From NCBI GenBank assembly GCA_000827265.1, contig KN834757.1, positions 186,001 through 250,000 on the forward strand: DNA of 64,000 bases, given 5' to 3'. The translations under genes were made by a program, and so were the position numbers. The notes below the pieces were generated by a model that made no database searches, had not been told where the DNA came from, and worked only from the letters and a program-made list of their open reading frames with translations. This stretch comes from Collybiopsis luxurians FD-317 M1. Lineage: Eukaryota > Basidiomycota > Agaricomycetes > Agaricales > Omphalotaceae. Position 1 is the first letter of the stretch. Every line of letters starts with the position of its first letter. This document shows positions 46,898-57,390 of the stretch, piece by piece.

Positions 46898-48126
46898 TCA
46901 ATGTATCTCTCCATCACCCATTTTCACCATGATTTCAGCAATACCAAAGTCTTCAATGACAAACTTTCTGTCTGTCCCTTCAGCAGCCATACATCCCGAT
47001 GAACAAGCAGGAGTATACTTCACAAACTGACAATGATTGTGAATACCGGTATGTGAAGCTGCACTGTCAATAAAGGTTGGCACAGTATTGATATTGACAA
47101 TAGGCCTATGTACTACAGAGGACAGATTTACACTATTGGCATCACCCCTGACTCCACTTAGAAGGGCAAAAGTCTCTCTTCCCAGTCTAAGGAGAGAAGA
47201 GTCAGACGGGGATGAGCAAACCATAGTGTTCCATACCTCCAGGTTCGAAGTTGCCAAAGAAGGGTCAGATGTGGAGGCAGCCACTGTCAAGTTTTCAGCT
47301 GACTTGTTTAGTTCCATCCCCTTGGGTGCATTGTACCAGCGAGGCCCCTTTCCCTCACTTCCACCACCATACACCCAACAGTTCTTCTTAATGTGGCTGA
47401 CACACTTGCAGTTGTTGCAGACTATCCCTGAACCAGAGCAACCCACAGCAGCCAGAGCATTCTGAGCTATGGCATTTCCTGGGACAGCTGTAGCTGATTC
47501 AACCATCATATCGTACTCCATGAGAGCATGTTTGAGGTCAGGGTAAGTGCAAGCACCATGAGTCTGTAAGACCCAAAGGTAATCTGCTGAAAGGGACATA
47601 AGGAAGCAGGAACAAAGGTCATCATCAGTAATGGTGCATCCCACATCGCTAGCAGCTTTGCAAAGGCCCTCAACCTGTTTAAAGTATTCTTTGAATGGGG
47701 TGCCAGGGACATACTTATATTGCTGAATCCTTTCCTTTGTAAGAGTTTGAGTGGCAGCGGAGGCAGTATCATACTGCCCAGTAAGTGTCGTCCACATCAT
47801 GTTTGCTGACATATCTTGAGTTACGCCTATGGACCTAGGATCTTTGATATTCTGGTAGACTATCCCAGCAATGTGGCTATCATGTAGATCCCATTCCTTG
47901 GCAGAGGGATTATGAGAGTTAATTGGGGTGACAGCAGGTGTAGTGGCAGGAGGTGCACCAGTAGTGGAAGCCGCAGACTGAGACAGGCTTGTGATGGTAC
48001 CATTCAGGTATCCTCTGAGTCCAGTAGAGTGTGATCACAAAAGACAGCCCAGTTACTCAGACCAACAAGTTGCCAATCCTCAGGGTAAACGATGAGGTTG
48101 GGGAGAGCATTTGGATTGGAGGTCAT
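46898..48126 (-). pseudogene. copia gag
   Basis: Starts at about 48126 (MTSNPNALPNLIVYPEDWQ), loses frame near 48030 through a short deletion, then stays open from about 47990 to a TGA at 46898-46900. Recognisable: SANMMWTTLTGQYD, AATQTLTKERI, CSCFLMSLSADYLW and the zinc knuckle CNNCKCVSHIKKNC. The C-terminal part includes IDSAASHTGIHN, the protease-like DSA motif. Confidence 0.75.
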
Positions 48127-48176
48127 TTTTCAAGGTACATGTCAGTCTAAGACATTTGCACTTCTGACTGCGAATC

Positions 48177-48568
48177 TGATAAATCTATAGCCTATGTAAG
48201 TACACAAATGCCTCAGAATGACAGATAAGTTCTCTTCATTACCTATAGCCTATGTAAGTACATGAATGCTATAGATAATCTGTAAGTATACATATATGAA
48301 AGGAGGAATAAACAAGGTAACACACCCTCAGAATGACAGATAAGTTCTGAGGGGCAAAAATATGGAATGGCAGCTATACTAGTGGAAAGTAGGATAAAAG
48401 AAAAGGAGTAGGATAAAATATGAAGCCTAGACAGTGACTACGCTGTGATATCCGCACGGAACCAGATACACGAACTTCACCCGTAGTGCAACACCGTGCC
48501 ACAGGACACCACACGGCCACATGACTGTAGATGCATACTACACATCACCAGATGCGTTTGTTCCAACA
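48177..48568 (-). repeat. 5' LTR of the copia element
   Basis: 392 bp, starting TGTTGGAA and ending TTTATCA on the minus strand. Contains two copies of 'cagaatgacagataagttct'. Confidence 0.85.
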
Positions 48569-48689
48569 GTTCTCAGTCAAATGCTCTTTTCTACTAGGTA
48601 TGACAATCCTAGTCCAACTTCCTCATTGATCCCATCCTGCCATACACCTTCAATATGTGTTCCAGAGCTGTATGAAAATCTACTACTAC

Positions 48690-49990
48690 AGAGTACCACT
48701 CTTGTGTAAAGGTCTAACTAAACACAATTCAAACTTTGAATCTGATGACTGGAGGGGTTTGACTATGCACGATTGTTGACAACTGTTATCTCTGTGCCAT
48801 CAATGCTACCAAGTACTCGTACGCTTAGAGTCCATATACAGTAAATTGCTTTCTGTAATTCAATCTGAAATACAACAACAACTCCAAGTCGGAGGATGGC
48901 AAATTTTATCATTAGATTCATCACTGAGTTCTGCACGCAGCATTGCATTATTGAATCGCGGCTCACCCCTGGCCATAGCGCACTAAAAAGAGAATTTCTG
49001 CCTAATGTTATCCCGGGCCTACGATCACCACTCTATGGCTTCTACTCTAACGGGCCCTACGAAAAGAAAAAAGCGAACAATCTCAGAACAATAACCATAA
49101 AGAGTAGCCTTTGGCCCGGTCCTTCCCAATACCTGGGGTGGGGTTTCATGCTTCTAACTTACTGAAAATGCGGCAGAACGTACGTACGAACACCACCCCA
49201 GATACTTAATGTGAGTACTTGGAGGAGGATATTCCGATTCCGAAGGCAAGCGGCACCACAACAACCATGTATACAAAACTTGGTAAATACTCTGAGTCTA
49301 TGGAGCTGCAGTAGTGATCCCAGTGTTAAGGTGCTGAAGGTGTACTTGCACATCATTAAGATAAAGATTGTCCAATAAAAAGAACTAGAGATAGTATGTA
49401 CTCCATGGTATACAGTGCCACTTGATATGATAATGTATGATTTGACTTGAGAGTAAAAGATCTGATCCTGGAGAACACAGAGATTATGTGAGAGTACTTA
49501 AATACTGGCAACTGTGCTGGGGAAGAATAATGAGGATAAGATGCAGATGTATATGATTTTGTGGAATATATAAGGGTATCCATATTCATGGAGCAATTGT
49601 ATGCATGCACTTGTGAGCTTTGTGGGATTACTTCTGATGGCGCCATTTTGGATCGGGATAGGAAAGATTTCGGGAAAACGAGGCACAAAGAACAAAAAGC
49701 AAAAGAAAGCAAAAAAAAAAGGAAAGAAAAATGAGGTGTGCTTACTTACATGGGGCCATACAGTCCAGTTAAACAACAAAAAAAGTATATTGATGAAAAA
49801 TTTTCCGAGCGTCGCTGGACCTATTCTTGCAAACTGTCTGTATTTCGCATGTTCTACTGGAGTTAGCAGTGGTGTGAGTCGTGTTTTGTGCCTCTTTTGA
49901 TGGATGTATCACAGGGATCTTCGGTATGGATGACTTTGAATTTTTTCCGTCGAGATCAGCAGAGATTTTGGAGTGTCAAGTGCTCGGTAG
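48690..49990 (-). pseudogene. SAT4-like gene relic E
   Basis: Strongly decayed paralogue. Recognisable on the minus strand: SYQVALYTMEYILSL (for SSRVALYYIMEV), HAKYRQFARIGP, and the hydrophilic tail around GTEITVVNNRA (for ESKLSTIVYGA). Aligns over most of its length with relic F at 51850-53480. Frames change repeatedly. Confidence 0.55.
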
Positions 49991-50089
49991 TGATTTTACA
50001 AACATTCATGCAAGAACGTGATGGGAGCCGCCGCTGTATCAGGGCGTCCCCGTGTTTGCCTATAGTTCCAAATCCGACTCAGCAAAAAT

Positions 50090-50246
50090 GATGTCGCGAT
50101 GATTGATACCAGCCAAAGTTATTCCTATATAGCCAGACACTATCCAGGACGGTCAAAAATGGATAAAATTGCGTAGTAAGGCTGTGGGACGTACGGAAAA
50201 GTTGGAGCTCGAGCTCAAGAGAAAAGGAAGTCTGGGAGACACTCAT
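50090..50246 (-). pseudogene. SAT4-like gene relic: leader exon and start of exon 2
   Basis: Start at 50246 (MSVSQTSFSLELELQLF), intron opening GTACGT, then SGYIGITLAG before similarity ends. Upstream is the same inverted CATGTCAACATG motif as in copy C. Confidence 0.65.
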
Positions 50247-50321
50247 TCGCATGTCAACATGCTGCAGGATAGTCATCGTGTCCGCCCCTACAATCTCACT
50301 CGAACATCTCAATTTAAAGGG

Positions 50322-50939
50322 TTAAAATGGCGCGATCTCTTCGAATCTACTTACTGATGAAGACCAAGAACCATCTATCGTGATAGAGGTGAAAAGGCTG
50401 ATATACCGTCTAGTCAACGGAACCGAGCAGTGGTCAAATTTGACGAACAAGGAGACTGGAAGATTTCGGACTGGAAGGTTTTCAAGAAGCGGCAAGACAT
50501 TCATCGTGATGGAGGTGAAAAGGCTGATGTACCGTCTAATCAACGAAACCGAGCAGTGGTCAAATTTGACAAACAAGGAGACTGGAAGATTTCGGAGTGG
50601 AAGGTTTTCAAGATGCGGCAAGACATTCATTGTAGCTGCAATACAGTTTCGCCTGGGCCTCCCAGTATTCTGAGGGAGAGAAACAAACTTCTGAGCATGG
50701 CATCTCCCTGCAATAACGAAGACGAACAGTACGAGTATCACAGAATTTGCTGATACGATAGAGATGTTGGCCGTAATCAAGCAGCTAATCTTGATTACAT
50801 CCAATGAATGTTCCGTACTCTGTAAACTGCCAAAAGTCGTCTCGCGATGCCATACGCGACGCCATGCACCAGCCTCTTCTGTAGAAGGCACCCTTTTCAT
50901 CGGCATCAGGAAGATCACTTCATTTACCGACCTAGCCAT
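50322..50939 (-). pseudogene. SAT4-like relic with an in-frame tandem duplication
   Basis: An open frame of 205 codons. It contains SLDVIKISCLITANIS and ILVLFVFVIAGR, resembling LDVSRFANISTIATVV in relic F. Two copies of a 42-residue unit (NVLPHLENLPLRNLPVSLF and NVLPLLENLPVRNLPVSLF) follow. No complete family domain. Confidence 0.4.
50381..50632. repeat. 126-bp direct tandem duplication
   Basis: 50381-50506 and 50507-50632 differ by few bases. The period of 126 keeps the minus-strand frame. Confidence 0.85.
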
Positions 50940-51723
50940 CTAAATCTGCTATGCGGAGCCGAGAATCTCGAAGTGGCTCTTTGAACCTGGCTCAGTTTTG
51001 CAGGCAGTAGTACCCTGGATAACTTCAGTCGAGGTATAGCACTGGACAGGGCAATCTAGGGTCTGGCGTGGGGATGTTGAACGCGCAATTCACTAATGAG
51101 TGGGCAAGGAAAGCTGAGAGAAGTGCAAACCACCTTAACAGTCACCTTACCTTTGCCATTGCCGCAGAGATCGCCCAACTCGAGTCAAATTTTTAAGGTA
51201 CAGCTGCATTTGGGACAAAACGAACAGTTATTCTGCATCCCGCCTCGTTTGAAAGTTCTTCCGAGTTGATAGCCGCTCCCAACTGCCAGCTTGGTCTAAC
51301 TCCGAGTAATTGTGAAACCAACACTGAACCTGAATGCGATGTGCCATGTAGCCAACATGAAACAATAGTCTCTGCTAAGCGTTCGAGCCTGTTCATGCCT
51401 CGCCTTCTGATTCGGCACCAACGCCTATAGATAGTTAATTCGCAGATTGGGTCGGCTAGAGAGAATTCATATGCTGATCCCTAAAAAACAAAAGGAAACC
51501 CTCGCTTGAGCTGAGCTGTGGGGAGATCAAGCTTCAAGCTTCAAGGGTCAGATAGAACTCACCCATCCGATGATCCAGTTGAAGCTCCTTTCGAGTCCGG
51601 GTCTAGCATCGACATTGGGGAGACTCATTCAGGCATGCAAGAGCCATCGCTACAATTCGGGTAGACAGTACGCAGAAAATATTGGGTACCTTGATGCAAG
51701 TAGTAGTCATGGTAAAAAGTAGA
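50940..51723. other. Intergenic, no gene recognised
   Basis: Nothing supported on either strand. A short 'cttcaag' duplication at 51530-51545. Confidence 0.4.
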
Positions 51724-51806
51724 TGATTCGACCCAGGCACGAACTGGGGACGCACTCAAGCTGTCACATGTTAGACAGATGCGATTTATAACTACGCCAT
51801 ACCACC
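51724..51806 (-). pseudogene. Decayed tRNA-Val(AAC) copy
   Basis: ATCTGTCTAACATGT and CCCCAGTTCGTGCCTGGGTC are near-identical to the intact tRNA at 22043-22134, but the 5' acceptor strand, the D arm (GTTATAAATCGC) and the 3' anticodon stem are altered and no longer pair. Confidence 0.65.
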
Positions 51807-51829
51807 AACTTGTCACCAACTACGGCATT

Positions 51830-53480
51830 CTAATCTGAAGGTCAGAACGGCTTGACAAGGTTTGTTGACAGCTTTGTCTCCCTTTCATCGATGCTACCAA
51901 GTTCGTAAACTTAGACCCCGAATAAACCGCATTCCAAAATCGAACATGAGTCACAGCTCGCAGGACGGCGCCACAGTTCGTTATCGTGACTGAAGTCTGA
52001 CACTACACTGATCCCCTACGGTTTTTCTTTACACACGCATTGCGCCGCTGAATCGTGGCTCACCCACAATGCACAACATGGAAAGAGAATTCCCACCTAA
52101 TGCTATCCTAATAATAATATACACGACGCCGCTGTTTCCAGTAGTGGTCCCATAAAGGAAGCCGCCGTTCTCGTACCCAACCACAGAGTTATCACCTGGT
52201 AGACTACTGTGGCAATAGTAGAGATGTTAGCAAACCTAGATACATCCAATTGCTCGATGTGACTAGGTAGCAGGAGATATAGTGAATTAAAAACTACGAT
52301 CGCGACTCTATCTATTCTGCGACTACTACTATATACTTTAACAGCCCCTACGAAAAGTGAAAAAGACAATCTTAGAACAATAGAGGTTATTTGCAACTTT
52401 GCTACAAACAATTTGATTGGTCGAGAATTGGTTCCAACAATTGAAAGTTTCCAGATCAAAAGTTTGCAAGAAATCTGCAAATAACCTCTAATATCCACAT
52501 AGCGAAACCTTCGGGCCCATACCATCCCATCTGGGGGGAGGCTCCATACTTCTTGCTTATTGACGATACGCCGGAACGAACGAGCGAAAGACGCCACGTA
52601 CATGTGAGTACTTGGAGGAGGATACTCCGATTCCGAAGAGCGCAAGGCAAGTGGCACCAAAACGACCAAGTATACAAAACCAAGTAGGAAATACTCCAAG
52701 TCTATGGAGCTGCGGCGTGATCCCAGTGTTAAGGTGCTATAATGTTACTTAGTTGCGTACCACTGAGGAAATGACAAGAAAAGTATGCGCAGAAGAGGAG
52801 AAAATTCTAGATTCTGGATTAATATGGATCCGAATATGAATACATACCTGTTCAAATTTTAATATCCTACCCGGCTGACGATCGCCCCAATGAAAAGAAT
52901 TGGAGACTGTATGTACTCCATGATATACAGTACCCGGTATATTAATTTCTATAATTTGACTTGAGAGAAAAAGATCTGATCCTGGAAAGCACAGAGACTA
53001 TGGGAGACTACTGACTCGCAACCGTACTGAGGAAGATGAATGAGGATAAGATAAGATGCAGATACACACGATTTTGTGGGGTATCTCATAGTCATGGAAC
53101 AATTGTATGCATTATGCACTTGTGAGCCTTTGTGGGGTAACTTCTGATGGTGCCATTTGGATCGAGATAGGAAAAATATCGGAAAAACGAGACGAAAACA
53201 AAGAGAAAGAAAGCAAAAAGAGAGAAGAAAGATGAGGCGTACCTACGTGGAGCGATACGTTCCAGGTGAACCAAAGAAAAGGAAAAGTATATTGATAAAA
53301 AATTTTCCTTGCGCCGCTGGATCTGTTCTTGCAAATTGTCCGTATTTCGCATGTCCTACTGGAGTTAGCAGTAGCATAAGTCGCGCTTTGTGCATCTTTT
53401 AATGGACGCATCACAGGGATCCTCGGTGTGAATGACTTCCTTTTTTTTTTTTTCAAGATCAGCAGAGATTTCCGAGGACA
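51830..53480 (-). pseudogene. SAT4-like gene relic F
   Basis: Aligns with relic E in order: HAKYGQFARTDPAAQGKFF, the 'gtactccatgatatacagt' exon 3 remnant, and a 198-codon frame (52699-52103) with MEYFLLGFVYLVVLVPLALR, VLRLSFSLFVGAVKVYSSS (for LRLSVSFIVGGLTTF) and LDVSRFANISTIATVVYQVI. Carries a MITE at 52383-52488 that leaves the frame open. Tail remnants run to about 51840, next to the tRNA-Val relic. Confidence 0.55.
52383..52488. mobile_element. 106-bp MITE with TA target duplication
   Basis: 13-bp perfect terminal inverted repeats, GAGGTTATTTGCA at 52383-52395 and TGCAAATAACCTC at 52476-52488. Flanked by TA (52381-52382 and 52489-52490). The insertion is absent from the aligned position in relic E (about 49090-49100). 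Looks like a Tc1/mariner-type non-autonomous element. Confidence 0.75.
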
Positions 53481-54039
53481 CGTATAAAGTCAAAATATAA
53501 TGGTCATGAAAGGACGGTTAATAATAGACAGATGCGCAATCCGAGGAACGGATGAATCTGATTCACTTAAAGCTGGAGAGAGAGTCGCTTATTACAGGTA
53601 ATCTGCGCATAATCTCTGCAGCAAAGTGTCCGAACGGAATTCAAAGACAAATCTGAGGTAAAAAAGCATTGGAAAAAAAGCCTGTTTCGTACGCACCACA
53701 GAAATTTCCCTTGGGGACCACTCTGAAAGCAGCGGTTAGTACCGATTGATCTTCCAAGATTTCCGAGTGGAGTGGACTGGAGTCAAACGGCTGGTGGAGA
53801 TTTGACGAGCTATATGATCAGATTTGTTCAACCAAGTAGGTCGTCTAAAAAACGGAAGATCGAAGGATCTACCAAGAACTTCATTTGGGCAGATTCCCTG
53901 CGGTAAAATTTTCGAATAGAATACCAGCAGGCAGCTAACAGTATCCAAAGACAGCTCGACTTCATTTGCTGAATCTTTTAAAGCAACCCGATCCGGGTCT
54001 TCTTCTACGCACCATACGCCTGTCAGGAAAGGGAAAAAA
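53481..54039. other. Intergenic, possibly upstream exons of a relic
   Basis: A minus-strand open frame (54104-53736) without family similarity. No firm call. Confidence 0.3.
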
Positions 54040-54300
54040 TGAGAAAGTTGCGTAGATCGGCTCCTTCCAAATGGCCAAAAAATGTAAGCATGTATAGTAC
54101 TCAAATGGGTATATTAAGGAAACTTTTTACTCGCGCCATTGGATCTGTTCTTGTGATTTATACGCATTTCGCATGTCCCACTGGAGTTGGTTGGCAGATG
54201 CACAAGTCGGTCGTGCTTTGAGCAATCCTTACTAGTGGACAACGAGGGCAATCTAAGGAGCTGAAAATCCACTGAGAGTTTAAGCAGCCCTACCTGATAT
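54040..54300 (-). pseudogene. Third fragment related to relics E and F
   Basis: 'ggatctgttcttg', 'tttcgcatgtcc', 'actggagttg' and 'cttttaatggac'-like words repeat 49820-49910 and 53310-53410 in the same order. Confidence 0.5.
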
Positions 54301-54573
54301 TACAGATGATTTGCGTCAGTTCTCTGCAGCGAAACATTCGCCGACAGCTAGCGCTAAGCGCAGATCGCTTTCGCTTCCGTGAATCGACTGAAGCTGAAAA
54401 ACGGCGAGCCACTGGACCTGTTCAGCACAACGTAGAAGGAATACAGGAAAATAGACGCCCCTGCCCTATAAACGGCAAGCGCCCTCTGCGGCCCGCCCAA
54501 TCCGCGAAAAAAAAATTATACGCGCCTCCTCGAACCTTCACATTCACCAGACAGGCCGTCGCCAGTCTACTCG

Positions 54574-56901
54574 ATGCCCAAACACTCTCGAAAGCGCCAA
54601 AAGCTCTCCAACGACGACGGTAACGACAACGATAACTCGCCCCATCCTTTGCTAAACGACGACTCTACAAAAGACGATGAAGAACGTAGACTAGAGAGCT
54701 TACTTTTCGGTACCAAGTATATACCTTCCGGCCTTTCAAATGAGTATCTAGAACATCCAGAAAATGAAGGTGCTGAAGACGACGAAGAGGGAGACGAGGT
54801 AGATGGCAATGGGAGGGTGTTTCAAAATCTCTTGGATAACGATGTTCGTTGATGGCCTTTCTTTTTTTTTTTTTGGTTGGGAAGCTAATCACAACAGAAC
54901 AGTTATTCTTCGTAGATGACCGACTTGAAGGTGGGTCAGACGATGAAGTCGACGCCGACGCTGGAGAAAGGCAGTCACCCTCTGGCTCTCATTCTGGCTC
55001 CGATTCAGAGGCAGAAGAAAAACCCAAACCCAAAATTATCCCAAAATCTCTCAAATCCAGTCGTAAACCCCCCGCCTGGACAGACTCCTCCGACCCCACC
55101 ATCACAACCGTCTCCCTATCCTCCTCAAAACGTCTACGCAAACTCCGGAATGCACCAGACGAAGACGTGTTAACAGGAAGAGAGTACGAATCAAGATTGA
55201 GGAGACAGTTTGAGAGGATCAATCCTGAACCGGAGTGGGCTGCAAAAGCTCGGAAAAAGACTTCGAAATCGAGGGAGGGCGGGGAGGCAGACGACGAAGA
55301 CGACGCGGAATCAGATCTCAACGCTCTACTATCCTCAACTTCCGGCATCCTTTCCTCAAAAAATTCGTCCTCACGTCCTCGAATCCTATCCTCCGGAACC
55401 ATCGACATCTCGCGTCTCCGAGACGCCAACCAGTCTGCTCAAAATGCAGGATGCGGAGATATCAAGTCCCTCGCTTTTCATCCTTCCGAACGCGTTCCTG
55501 TGCTGTGTGTAGGGAGCTCTGACCGGAGAGTGAGGATCTATAATGTACGAGTGCTTTGTATTTCTTTCTACGTGTACTTGACTAAAGGACCTTTTTACTA
55601 TCATTCTAGATCGACGGACACACATCTCCCCTCCTACAAACTCTCCACGTTCCCTCCCTCCCACTAACCTCCCAATCCTCCATCTCCTTCCACCCCTCAG
55701 GCTCACACCTCCTCCTTACCGGTTCAAGACCCTACTACTTTGTTTACGATCTGCAAAGCGGCACTCTAACGAGCAGTGACCAGAGTAAGAAGGGGTTATG
55801 GGGGACGAGGTTCGAGGACCCATCGTCGACCTTATCATCATCAATGCCTTCTCGAAAGCGAGGCAGATCTCGAGGCGTAGGTGCAGATGAAACCACTACC
55901 ACCCCTACTTCCGGTGGTCCTGGAGGCCCAGGCATGGAGATAACCGCATTTGAACCCCGCACGGGATCCATGCTTGCGGTGGCAGGAAGAGGAGGGTACG
56001 TCCACCTCGTGGATTGGAAGAGCGGGGCTGGGCAGGTGCTTGGCAGTCTTAAATGCGCGAGTGGGGGTGGGGGCGTGAAGGGGTTATGGTGGTCCTCGTC
56101 TTCGCCCTCATCCAACTCGATATCGGAAATCGAAGGATCCAGGGATTACTTGACGGTCCTAACAGGCGACTCAGAAGTCTACCTATGGGACGTTGGGGAA
56201 CGGAAATGTGTGAGGAGGTGGAAGGATGACGGCGGGTTCAGAGGGGCAGGGAGGGTGTTGGCTGGGAGTGGCATGGGATCCGGTTGGTTGGGTGTAGGGT
56301 AAAAGTCTATTCACTCTATGTTTGGCAAGTGGAGTACTGACGACCTTTTTCCTTTTGGGGGGGTTTAGTTCCAATACAGGCCTAGTCAACATCTACGGAT
56401 CGGACTCATTTTCACCTTTCCCTTCGTCTTCGCCTTCTAACGCTTCATGGTCGTCGAATCATTCCAACAATCCTAAACCGCTCAAAACGATTGAAAATCT
56501 CACCACGCCGATCTCCACCTTGCGATTCAATCATGACGCGCAGGTATTGGCTGTAGCGTCCAAGGAGAAGAAGGACGGCATGAGACTGGTGAGAGATATT
56601 TCTTTCTTCTTTTTTCATCATCTACATGATGTCCGGTTTGCGTTGTTTCTTGAACACTTGGATCGTTTAATCTTCCTTCCTTCCTTCCTTTTTCTTTTAC
56701 TTTATTTTAAAAACATCTTTTTTTTTCCCTTAGATCCACCTCCCCTCCCTCACCGCCTTTTCCAATTGGCCCACGTCAAGTACCCCCCTTGGACACGTCA
56801 CGGCCGTGGACTTTTCCGCTCGGAGCGAATACCTCGCTATCGGTAATACGCGTGGTAGGGTCCTGCTGTATCACCTGAAGAATTTTGGTGCACATTCTTA
56901 G
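54574..56901 (+). CDS. UTP18: U3 snoRNA-associated protein UTP18
   Basis: Nucleolar WD40 protein of the small-subunit processome, needed for 18S rRNA maturation. Five exons (54574-54843, 54903-55544, 55610-56298, 56369-56588, 56734-56901) encode about 662 residues. The N-terminus is acidic and charged (MPKHSRKRQKLSNDD), with ERRLESLLFGTKY, then LFFVDDRL, ESRLRRQFERINPEPEWA, the WD40 region starting IKSLAFHPSERVPVLCVGSS and DRRVRIYNIDGHTSPLLQTL, VYDLQSGTL, LTGDSEVYLWDVGERKCV, NTGLVNIYG and LKTIENLTTPISTLRFNHDA, ending TRGRVLLYHLKNFG. These match UTP18 in order, including the ExE/GxSxNTGxVN pattern. All four introns keep frame. Internal runs of Ser/Gly make it slightly longer than yeast Utp18 (594 residues). 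Looks intact. Confidence 0.93.
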
Positions 56902-57390
56902 CGCGGGGCGGAAGCAAGGCTCGCTGCAACCTTTTTTTTTTTTTTTCTCAGTGGCGTTAATGTTCTGGCTTCGGGGAAGCCCAGTCGTGTCATTGATGAT
57001 TTTGATCATTCTCAGTACGAAGTAGCATATCCTTATTTTTTTCCCATGTATATTTGGGAAGGGGGGAGGTCACACGCACATACAGTAACTAGTTTCATTA
57101 AAGAAAAGCACGGGTACCAGACATATGAAGAGAATGATGACATAGGGAATGCGTAGAGAGAGGGGGTGACATAAGGAAGGATCTTGACTCTAGCGAAGTA
57201 TAATTGATTGACACACGAGTGCAGAAGTGAGTTGATGAACGCGATAGGCCGGGAAGGGCGTAGAAGAAGGGGAGTATGCAGCACAAGTAAAGTATCGCCC
57301 CAAAACGAGAGATTAGACACCCAAGCGAGTTTGAAAGGGATTGGAGTAGATGTAGATTCATCAGAACAAGAAGCTTCCAATTTTTGAAAC
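56902..57390. other. 3' flanks of UTP18 and SPO22 (convergent)
   Basis: The two genes converge; 490 bp lie between their stops. A long T run lies at 56932-56947. Nothing else recognised. Confidence 0.6.

Larger units (their letters stand above)
43313..48568 (-). mobile_element. Complete but inactive Ty1/copia LTR retrotransposon
   Basis: 5256 bp between two LTRs, flanked by the same 5-bp target duplication GTTCT at 43308-43312 and 48569-48573. Gene order on the minus strand is gag, integrase, reverse transcriptase, RNase H, which is the copia order. Gag carries a CCHC zinc knuckle, but the reading frame is interrupted by at least seven TGA codons and by frameshifts near 48030 and about 44500, so it cannot move on its own. 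The LTR divergence points to an old insertion with heavy CpG decay. Confidence 0.92.

Noticed and set aside
47088..47465. Plus-strand open frames across the copia element (also at 44840-45190)
   Set aside because: Antisense shadows of gag and reverse transcriptase; no domain of their own.
49601..49900. Plus-strand frames of about 100 codons at 49601-49900 and 53157-53402 that resemble each other
   Set aside because: They are the antisense of relics E and F; similarity comes from the shared duplication, and the Lys/Arg-rich part is an antisense polypyrimidine intron.
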